Assembly (NCBI GenBank): GCA_004297395.1
Contig: SCUO01000079.1
Location: forward strand, 1-36,694
Direction of reading: 5' to 3'
Source of the DNA: Chloroflexota bacterium
Lineage (GTDB): Bacteria > Chloroflexota > Limnocylindria > Limnocylindrales > CSP1-4
Length of the DNA: 36,694 bases
Below are positions 9,324 to 14,869 of this stretch, piece by piece. The translations under genes and the position numbers were made by a program. The notes under the pieces were generated by a model, which saw only the letters and a program-made list of their open reading frames with translations, was not told the origin of the DNA and did no database searches. Positions within the stretch are counted from its first letter, which is position 1. The number at the start of each line of letters is the position of its first letter.

Positions 9324-9701
9324 CTACCCGGCCTCGGGCCAGCGAGGCGTCGAGCCTTCGACGATCGCACGGTCGTCCCAGTCGTCGCGGATCGGGGTGA
9401 AGAGGTCCAGGACGACCGCGCCGTCCGGCCCGGCCGTGACCTCGTGCGGCGCGAACGACAGGCAGCGCCACGTGCCGCCCGGGCCGAGGTGGCGGGTCTC
9501 ACCGTCGACGGTGAACGTCACCTCGCCCTTGATGACCATGCCCAGCTGCTCCTGCTCGTGGCGGTGCTCCGGGACCGTCGCGTTCGGGGCCAGCTCGACC
9601 ACGGCCAGGGTGAGGCGCTCGCCTTGGATGCGCCGCCCGCGGACGGTCTCGCCCCACAGTGCCAGGAGCGGGGAGTCGGTGATGTCGACGAGGTTGCTCA
9701 T
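9324..9701 (-). CDS. Small single-domain cupin protein
   Basis: A 125-aa cytoplasmic cupin. Motif 1 is seen in PEHRHEQEQLGMVIKGE (His46, His48 and the following Glu/Gln are the expected metal ligands), and motif 2 in LSFAPHEVTAGPDGAVVLDLF (second-motif His near residue 87). The length is usual for a one-domain cupin. Family members range from isomerases to simple ligand-binding proteins, so the substrate cannot be named. It starts 57 bp after the anti-sigma-like gene on the same strand, so it may be the third gene of the sigma-factor operon. Confidence 0.88.
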   Translation of the reverse strand: MSNLVDITDSPLLALWGETVRGRRIQGERLTLAVVELAPNATVPEHRHEQEQLGMVIKGEVTFTVDGETRHLGPGGTWRCLSFAPHEVTAGPDGAVVLDLFTPIRDDWDDRAIVEGSTPRWPEAG

Positions 9702-9758
9702 GCCCGGAGCATAGCGCGAGATGCGCGGGACTCCGGTTGGATCAGGTCGGTGGATCGC

Positions 9759-11468
9759 CTACGGCGACACCCCCAGCTCCTCGAGCGACAGGATGCGACC
9801 AAACAGGTCCGCAGCCCCTCCTGCGGGGCAGCGGGTACAGCCCGATTGATCAACCCATGGATCGACGAGCCAGAACCCTGCCTGGGCATCGCCGCTCTGG
9901 CCGCCGTTCGGGACCCGAATCCCGGCGTCAGGTGTGCTGACCAGGCCCGTCGAGAGGCCTCGTACCGTCGCTTCGTCGGGCACGAGCCAGGCTTCGAGAT
10001 CGCCACAGCCGAAGCGTGGATCGCCCGTCGCCGGCGCGCACGTGGGTTCGAACGGCGCGACGGCGTGCCAGCCCTCGACGAGGTAGAGGTAGGGCACGGC
10101 ATCCACGCCGGGGCCGCGCAGCGTGGTGAGCTCGGCGGTGAGCTGCGGGAGCGTCCAGGCCAGGCCGTCGGGTCTCGTTCGGACGCGGCCGAGGAAGTCG
10201 AGGGCGCCGTCGTCGCGGATCCGGAGCACGCTGGGTCCTGCCAGCTCCGGTTGCCAGTCGCCGGGGTCATACACCGCGACCTGGCGATTCTCGAGGACGG
10301 CAAGGTACCTCGGGCACGTGTCGAGGCATAAGACGTCGAGCATCTCGAACGTCACGTCGGCGATCACGATGACGCCGGCGCGCGCCGCGGGGTCGGAACC
10401 CAGGACCGCGTCGAGCTCCAGGACGTTGAGCGCCCGATCGGTCGGGTACGGTTGAGCGGCCGCAGGCCCGTTCGTCTCGGACGGCGCGAGCTCCAGCTCA
10501 TCGAACGGCAGGACCCGACCGACCAGATCTGCCGCTCCGGCCTCCGGGCATAGCGCGCATCCGGTGTCGGCGACGAACGGGTTGAGCAGGTAGAAGCCGC
10601 GTGTGGCGCCCTGCTCGGCCGGGTCCACGGCGCTCGGCAACCGCAGGCTCGCGGGAGGCGCGGCCGCGAAGACCGTCGGCAGCGGCGCATCCGGGGCAAT
10701 GAGCCACGCTGCGCGCGAACCGCACGAGAACGGCGGGTAGAAGCTGGACGTGTCCGGGGGGCAGCTGAACGCCTCGGGTGAGATGACCCGGACGGCATCC
10801 ACGAGGTAGAGATACGGCACCGGTCTCGCGCCGGGTCCCTTGAGGTCGACGAGCGCCGCGGTCAGCGGGGGCAGCGTCCACGCCAGGCCGTCAGGCCCGG
10901 ATCGCACCGATCCCAGGAGCCGGAGCCGGCCACCCGGATGATCGGCTACCCGGAAGGCGTATGGGCCCGGCAGAAGCGAGTCCGGCGGGTCGGAGGCGAG
11001 GACGTAGATCTCACGACCGCCGACGTCGATCAGGTACCGGGGACACTCTTCCCCGAAGGGGCAGAGGAGCACCGACTGGATTCGCAGCTCGACGTCGGCG
11101 ATGACGAGGTCGCCCGCCCGCTGGCTCGGTTCGGGGCCGAGGAATGCGTCGAGCTCCTGGGCCGTCATTGCCTGGCGTGCCGGGTACGGGGCGGGCGCGC
11201 TCGATGCCGAGGGGCTCGGCGACGTCCCGGGACCGGGCGGCAGCCGCGATGGAAGCACGGCCACCGCCACCACCACGACGACGATCGCCGCGACCGCGAT
11301 GCCGAGCGACGGGCGCCGGAGGTTAAGCGGGCGCCACCACGGCCTGCCGCCGTCGCCGCTCCGGGCCACCTGCGCCACGACGGCCTCGGCGATGCCATCC
11401 ACGCCCGAGGCGCCCGCCTCGGCCCGGCGGTCGAGGTGCTCGCGGAGGGATCGATCGTCGATGGTCAT
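9759..11468 (-). CDS. Membrane anti-sigma-like protein with duplicated CxxC ectodomain
   Basis: A 569-aa protein whose ATG overlaps the sigma-factor stop (ATGA), the classic arrangement for an anti-sigma factor. Residues 1-50 form a charged cytoplasmic segment, about 52-73 one membrane helix (IAVAAIVVVVVAVAVL), then a Pro/Ser linker and an outside region made of two homologous repeats (about 100-330 and 340-565). Each repeat holds ELDAxLGxxP, CPRYL, GPDGLAWTLPxLTA (RPDGLAWTLPQLTA in the second), PYLYLV and a terminal GCxxCPxxGAADLxGR block. No zinc-type HxxxCxxC anti-sigma motif is present at the N-terminus. The conserved cysteines suggest disulfides or a redox or metal-responsive sensor. The role as anti-sigma factor is inferred from position and topology, not from a known domain. 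Confidence 0.85.
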   Translation of the reverse strand: MTIDDRSLREHLDRRAEAGASGVDGIAEAVVAQVARSGDGGRPWWRPLNLRRPSLGIAVAAIVVVVVAVAVLPSRLPPGPGTSPSPSASSAPAPYPARQAMTAQELDAFLGPEPSQRAGDLVIADVELRIQSVLLCPFGEECPRYLIDVGGREIYVLASDPPDSLLPGPYAFRVADHPGGRLRLLGSVRSGPDGLAWTLPPLTAALVDLKGPGARPVPYLYLVDAVRVISPEAFSCPPDTSSFYPPFSCGSRAAWLIAPDAPLPTVFAAAPPASLRLPSAVDPAEQGATRGFYLLNPFVADTGCALCPEAGAADLVGRVLPFDELELAPSETNGPAAAQPYPTDRALNVLELDAVLGSDPAARAGVIVIADVTFEMLDVLCLDTCPRYLAVLENRQVAVYDPGDWQPELAGPSVLRIRDDGALDFLGRVRTRPDGLAWTLPQLTAELTTLRGPGVDAVPYLYLVEGWHAVAPFEPTCAPATGDPRFGCGDLEAWLVPDEATVRGLSTGLVSTPDAGIRVPNGGQSGDAQAGFWLVDPWVDQSGCTRCPAGGAADLFGRILSLEELGVSP

Positions 11469-12016
11469 CGGAGGCCCTCGCGGGCCAGCGATCGATCCAG
11501 GGCGGCGCGGGCCGCGCTGAGCCGCGACTTGACCGTCCCTTCCGGCACGCCGATCCGGGCCGCGACCTCGGCGATCGGCAGCTCGTCGCGGTGGTGCAGG
11601 ACGAGGATCGCCCGCTGCTCCACCGGCAGTCGCTCGAAGGCCCGGTCGAAGGCATCGGCCGTGACCGCCCGATGCTCGAACCCGGGCCGGTGCGACTCGG
11701 CGAGCTCATGTCCGGCGTCGCTCGGGAGGGCCACCAGCGCCGGGCCTCGCCGCCGTCGCAGCGCCATCCGGCAGGCGTTGACGGTGATTCGCCCGAGCCC
11801 GGCATCGAAGCGGTCCGGATCGCGGAGCGACGGCAGCCGGCGCCAGGCGCCGATCAGGGCCTCCTGCGTCGCGTCCTCGGCGTCGGCGTCGTTGCCGAGG
11901 ATCGCCCGGGCGGTTCGGTACACGGTCTCCACCTTCCGGCGCACGATCTGCTCGTACGCCGCCCGATCACCCCGGCGGGCCTGCTCGATGAGCTCGCGCT
12001 CCAACGGGCCCTCCAT
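11465..12016 (-). CDS. ECF-family RNA polymerase sigma factor
   Basis: A 183-aa extracytoplasmic-function sigma factor. Region 2 covers about 10-80 (YRTARAILGNDADAEDATQEALIGAWRRL, with the -10 recognition helix) and region 4 about 120-175 (FERLPVEQRAILVLHHRDELPIAEVAARIGVPEGTVKSRLSAARAAL). There is no region 1.1 or 3 and no C-terminal extension. It overlaps the downstream anti-sigma-like gene by 4 nt, so the two are translationally coupled. Copy 1 of a 200-bp repeat starts 44 bp upstream of its ATG and so lies where the promoter would be. AGGCAG about 10 nt upstream is a modest ribosome binding site. Confidence 0.95.
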   Translation of the reverse strand: MEGPLERELIEQARRGDRAAYEQIVRRKVETVYRTARAILGNDADAEDATQEALIGAWRRLPSLRDPDRFDAGLGRITVNACRMALRRRRGPALVALPSDAGHELAESHRPGFEHRAVTADAFDRAFERLPVEQRAILVLHHRDELPIAEVAARIGVPEGTVKSRLSAARAALDRSLAREGLR

Positions 12017-12060
12017 CCGATGTCTGCCTGGGCGCTCACCCTATTCGATGCGGGGTGGGC

Positions 12061-12260
12061 GGCGCCGGTTCACCCGATTTCGTGTCAGATCGACGTGGGG
12101 GGTCGATGGGAGCGAGATCCGGGCGAGTTCCGGACCGGCCGGGGCGGTCGGCCGTCGCCCTCGAGCACGAATCCGCGGCCAGTCGGTCGCTCGAGCCGGC
12201 ACGCTTCGGCCCAACGCTTCTCCAACCGACCCCCGGTGTCGATCTGAAACAAACCGAGGC
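12061..12260. repeat. 200-bp inverted-repeat element, copy 1
   Basis: This stretch aligns base for base with 26011-26210, with no net insertion or deletion. By hand count about 151 of 200 positions match; the outer 50 bp are nearly identical and the centre is diverged. The ends are inverted repeats of each other: TCAGATCGAC at 12085-12094 answers GTCGATCTGA at 12238-12247, and the similarity extends inward through GGGGTCG...GGAG. The element fills the gap between the 3' end of a membrane protein gene and the 5' end of an ECF sigma gene. No target-site duplication is visible. Short open frames on both strands of both copies look alike only because the DNA does. Confidence 0.85.
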
Positions 12261-12280
12261 GGGCCATTGGCCGGCCGCCG

Positions 12281-12688
12281 TTACCGAGCCAGGCCCTCGG
12301 GCGACCAGCTCGAGACGAGGATCAGCCACAGCAGCACCAGGTCGATCCCGACGCCGATCGTCAGCCACGGCAGGTAGAACAGCCCTAACACGGCCAGCGA
12401 GGCGAGCGTACCGGCCGCGGCGGCCGCGACCCACAGGCCGCGGGGCCCCAGGCCCAGGGCGTTGAGCAGCGTCAGGGCATACGCCCCGAGCATGACCGCG
12501 ACGAGCGCGATCCCGAGGACACGCAGCGTGTCGGGCGCGAGGCCGAGCGGCGAGAGCGCCCACGAGTGCCCGATCTCGAAGGGCCAGGTCGGGCCGCCGG
12601 GTGTCGCCGCCGGCTTCGGGACGAAGAACATCAGGTGCACGGCGGCGTGCGCGAGCAGGAAGCCGAGGAAGACGAGCTTGATGACCAT
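12281..12688 (-). CDS. Small four-helix membrane protein of unknown function
   Basis: A 135-aa integral membrane protein with hydrophobic helices at about 3-23, 56-77, 84-105 and 109-127. The first helix contains HAAVHLMFF, and a short polar loop (PAATPGGPTWPFEIGHSW) follows it. GGGAGGG lies 4 nt before the ATG, so the start is good. I do not recognise a named family. It is downstream of the AlkZ-like gene on the same strand with a 117-bp gap holding two hairpins (12699-12715 and 12717-12737) that may end the upstream transcript. Copy 1 of the 200-bp repeat begins 20 bp beyond its stop codon. Confidence 0.8.
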   Translation of the reverse strand: MVIKLVFLGFLLAHAAVHLMFFVPKPAATPGGPTWPFEIGHSWALSPLGLAPDTLRVLGIALVAVMLGAYALTLLNALGLGPRGLWVAAAAAGTLASLAVLGLFYLPWLTIGVGIDLVLLWLILVSSWSPEGLAR

Positions 12689-12698
12689 CGATCCCTCC

Positions 12699-12737
12699 CG
12701 TCCCGACGCGGGACGTGCGGGGACGCCTTCACCCCGC
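12699..12737 (-). terminator. Two adjacent hairpins between AlkZ-like and membrane protein genes
   Basis: CGTCCCG-ACG-CGGGACG (12699-12715) and GCGGGG-N9-CCCCGC (12717-12737) lie side by side after the AlkZ-like gene stop and just before the ribosome binding site of the next gene. No T tract follows, so they may be a terminator, an attenuator or a leader structure. Confidence 0.4.
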
Positions 12738-12805
12738 GATGGTCACCGTCCCCGCCGCTTGGGTGGAGTGCCGAATGGAAGGGATTCGGGTGCGCCGCGG
12801 TGCGG

Positions 12806-14014
12806 TCAGCGGCTGAGCTGTTGTTCGAGGGGTGTCCGGAAGCGGGGAGTGAAGCTGAGATTCCCGAGCCAGGTCCGGAGCTCGGCAGCACGTGCCTCCA
12901 CGAGGGCGGTGACCTCGCGGCCGACATCCTCGAGGAGCTCGACGACGATCTCGCGGTCGGGGCGCTGGGCCCAGCCACCCACGACCCGGCCGTCAAGCCA
13001 GATCGTCGGCCCGGCGTTGCCGTTCGTATCGAAGAGGCGCTCGCGGTGCTCGCCGAGGTACCAGTCACGCCCCTGCCAGCCCATGATCGTGGGGTCGAGG
13101 GCGGGCAGGAGGGCGACCCACGGGTCCGACCCGGACCGGGCCGTCGACGCGGGCGTTGGTTCGAGGTCGTCGGCGAGGACCCAGCCCGTCGCCCCGTCGT
13201 CCAGGTCCACCTCGACCGCCCCGGCGCCGGCGAGCGCCCGCTTCGTGACCGCCACGCTCCAGCCGGTCCACCACGCGATGTCCCTGGTCGTCCCCGGGCC
13301 GAACGTTGCCAGCCAGCGCCGCACGAGCTCGACGCGGGCCTCATCGACGGGTATGGTCGGCAGCCCGCCGGGGACCCAGCGGTCCATCGGCGCCCAGCGG
13401 TAGAGGCTCGAGAGCATCGAGCCTTTCGGGCGGCCACGGATGATCCGACCCTCGGCGGCGAGCAGGAAGAGGAGCCGCGTCGAGACGCCGACCTGGCCCT
13501 GCCACGTCTTCCCGGCCCCGAACTGGATCTGGGCCCGGAGCCCCTCGACCTCCTTCGCCAGGTCGGCCGCGGTCGCCTCGCCGAGCCGGTCGAGCGCCTC
13601 GACGGTCGCCGCCTCGACCCCGGCCAGCCAGCGCTCCCCGTCGCCGGCGATGCCGGCGCCCTCGATCATGGTCAGCAGCCGGTTGCGCTCGCCCACCGCC
13701 ATCGCCTGCGCGCAGGCGGCGTTGATGACGGCAGCCAGGCGGACCGGGACCACGAACATCGTCCGACGCATGCCGAGGACCTTGAGGAGGCTGCGCTCGT
13801 CGTAGAGCGCTGTTTCGAGAGCAGCTGCAGCGAAGTCGCGGACGCGCGCCCATGCCGCGAGATAGACGGTCATCGGGTCGCTCGCATGGAGCCCGACGAG
13901 GTTGGTCGCGGCATCCAAGGCGCTGGCCGCGACGGCGTCCGGAGCGAGGTGATGGCGCCGGGCGAGCCGGGCGCGGCGCTCCGCGACGGAGACCTTTCGA
14001 CGCGTCGGCGACAC
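12806..14014 (-). CDS. Winged-helix DNA-binding protein of the AlkZ/YcaQ (HTH_42) family
   Basis: A protein of about 402 aa from the GTG at 14014 (a further GTG at 14050 is in frame but has no ribosome binding site; GAGG lies about 12 nt before 14014). It has the layout of AlkZ/YcaQ DNA glycosylases, which remove alkylated or cross-linked bases: LDAATNLVGLHASDPMTVYLAAWARV near the N-terminus, LLKVLGMRRTMFVVP, three winged-helix segments, FGPGTTRDIAWWTGW, and the C-terminal LPALDPTIMGWQGRDWYLGEHRERLFD with GNAGPTIWLDGRVVGGW. In active AlkZ the segment after VGLQ carries a Gln-x-Gln (or Gln-x-Asp) catalytic motif; here it reads His-Ala-Ser, so glycosylase activity is doubtful. Divergent from the XRE gene. 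Confidence 0.85.
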   Translation of the reverse strand: MSPTRRKVSVAERRARLARRHHLAPDAVAASALDAATNLVGLHASDPMTVYLAAWARVRDFAAAALETALYDERSLLKVLGMRRTMFVVPVRLAAVINAACAQAMAVGERNRLLTMIEGAGIAGDGERWLAGVEAATVEALDRLGEATAADLAKEVEGLRAQIQFGAGKTWQGQVGVSTRLLFLLAAEGRIIRGRPKGSMLSSLYRWAPMDRWVPGGLPTIPVDEARVELVRRWLATFGPGTTRDIAWWTGWSVAVTKRALAGAGAVEVDLDDGATGWVLADDLEPTPASTARSGSDPWVALLPALDPTIMGWQGRDWYLGEHRERLFDTNGNAGPTIWLDGRVVGGWAQRPDREIVVELLEDVGREVTALVEARAAELRTWLGNLSFTPRFRTPLEQQLSR

Positions 14015-14113
14015 GCCGCCGAGGGTACCTCGGCTGGTCGGGTCGAGCACGCAACAGGCCGAGGCCCGCCGGCCGGGGCCCCGAAACGGCCCGCCCGGAA
14101 TGTGACAAAGGTC

Positions 14114-14148
14114 CTTGACACACCGGCACGTGTCAAGCTAACTTGACA
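14114..14148 (+). promoter_or_regulatory. Palindromic promoter/operator of the XRE gene
   Basis: CTTGACAC (14114-14121) and GTGTCAAG (14130-14137) form a perfect 8-bp inverted repeat with an 8-bp spacer, and a third half-site TTGACA lies at 14143-14148. TTGACA at 14115-14120 is also a consensus -35; with an 18-bp spacer it precedes TAACTT (14139-14144), which fits the TAnnnT -10 pattern. Transcription would then start at or within a base or two of the ATG at 14151, giving a leaderless mRNA; no Shine-Dalgarno sequence is seen. Autoregulation by the XRE protein is inferred. Confidence 0.65.
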
Positions 14149-14150
14149 GC

Positions 14151-14351
14151 ATGCAGAACGAGGTCCGGAAGCTCCGCGAGGGTATCGGCCTGAGCCAGGG
14201 CCAGCTCGCGACGCGACTGGCCGTCTCGAGGCAGACGGTCAACGCCATCGAGACCGGGCGTTACCTGCCATCGCTGCCGCTGGCCTTCGCCATCGGCCGG
14301 TTCTTCCGCAGGCCGATCGAGGAGATCTTCCGTGACGACAGCCATTCGTAG
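14151..14351 (+). CDS. XRE-family helix-turn-helix regulator
   Basis: A 66-aa regulator that is little more than one helix-turn-helix: VRKLREGIGLSQGQLATRL (helices 1-2), AVSRQTVNAIETGRYLPS (recognition helix), then LAFAIGRFFRRPIEEIF. It resembles the short XRE proteins that are paired with small membrane proteins. Its 3' end overlaps the next gene by 20 nt, so the two are co-translated. A perfect dyad and a good -35/-10 pair lie directly upstream, and the message appears leaderless. Confidence 0.93.
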   Translation: MQNEVRKLREGIGLSQGQLATRLAVSRQTVNAIETGRYLPSLPLAFAIGRFFRRPIEEIFRDDSHS

Positions 14352-14721
14352 GAGTCCAGTCCTCGTCGTCGGGGTCATCGCGGGGCTCGTCATCGGGGCG
14401 GCCGAGCTCGTCGGGGGCGGGACCGTCCTCCAGGCCGCGATCTCGGCGGCCATCCCGATCGCCTACGCCCTGCTCGTGACGCTGCTGGCCCGTCGCAGCG
14501 AGACCGCCGGCGTCCTGGCCGGCCGCCCGGTCGACGAGCGCTGGGAGCTCATGAACCAGGAGGCCGCCGGGTGGGCCTTCGGCCTGTCGGCGATCGTGGT
14601 GCTCGGGGCGTTCGTGGTCGCCGACGCGACCGGCGGCGACTGGTTGCCGTACGCGTTCGTCGGCGCCGTGATGGCGATCGCCTACGTGGGCTCGTTCGTC
14701 TACCTCAGGCTCCGCGGCTGA
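14332..14721 (+). CDS. Small membrane protein paired with the XRE regulator (DUF2178-like)
   Basis: A 129-aa membrane protein with helices at about 8-26, 32-52, 78-97 and 103-126. The loop between helices 2 and 3 carries RPVDERWELMNQEAAGWAFG, which resembles the DER...K/EA pattern of DUF2178-type proteins encoded next to short XRE regulators. The function of that pairing is not established; a membrane protein that sequesters or is controlled by the regulator is one idea. The ATG lies inside the XRE coding region (20-nt overlap). Confidence 0.82.
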   Translation: MTTAIRRSPVLVVGVIAGLVIGAAELVGGGTVLQAAISAAIPIAYALLVTLLARRSETAGVLAGRPVDERWELMNQEAAGWAFGLSAIVVLGAFVVADATGGDWLPYAFVGAVMAIAYVGSFVYLRLRG

Positions 14722-14729
14722 CACGCGCC

Positions 14730-14748
14730 GCGCCGCGCTGCGCGGCGC
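14730..14748 (+). terminator. Hairpin after the XRE/membrane protein operon
   Basis: GCGCCGCG-CTG-CGCGGCGC is a perfect 8-bp stem 8 nt after the stop codon. It is followed by CGGCCTCTTGACTT rather than a T tract, so termination efficiency is uncertain. Confidence 0.45.
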
Positions 14749-14821
14749 CGGCCTCTTGACTTCCAGGCCCGGCCGGGCTTGACTCCGCGAAGCGTCGGTC
14801 CGGGCGCGCGGGATCGACGGC

Positions 14822-14869
14822 GAGGGGCAGCCCCAGGGGCGGCCCGAGGGGCAGCCGGAGGGGCGGTCC
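14822..14869 (+). repeat. Four 12-bp tandem repeats carrying Shine-Dalgarno-like AGGGG
   Basis: Units starting at 14822, 14834, 14846 and 14858 read AGGGGCAGCCCC, AGGGGCGGCCCG, AGGGGCAGCCGG and AGGGGCGGTCCA, an exact 12-nt period. The last unit provides the ribosome binding site (GGAGGGG) of the gene starting at 14870, so the leader has four stacked AGGGG elements. Confidence 0.8.

Noticed and set aside
12085..12267. Small 55-60-codon frames in both copies of the 200-bp repeat that look like homologous proteins
   Set aside because: Similar frames appear on both strands of both copies, as expected from DNA similarity plus inverted ends; no ribosome binding site or third-position bias supports translation.
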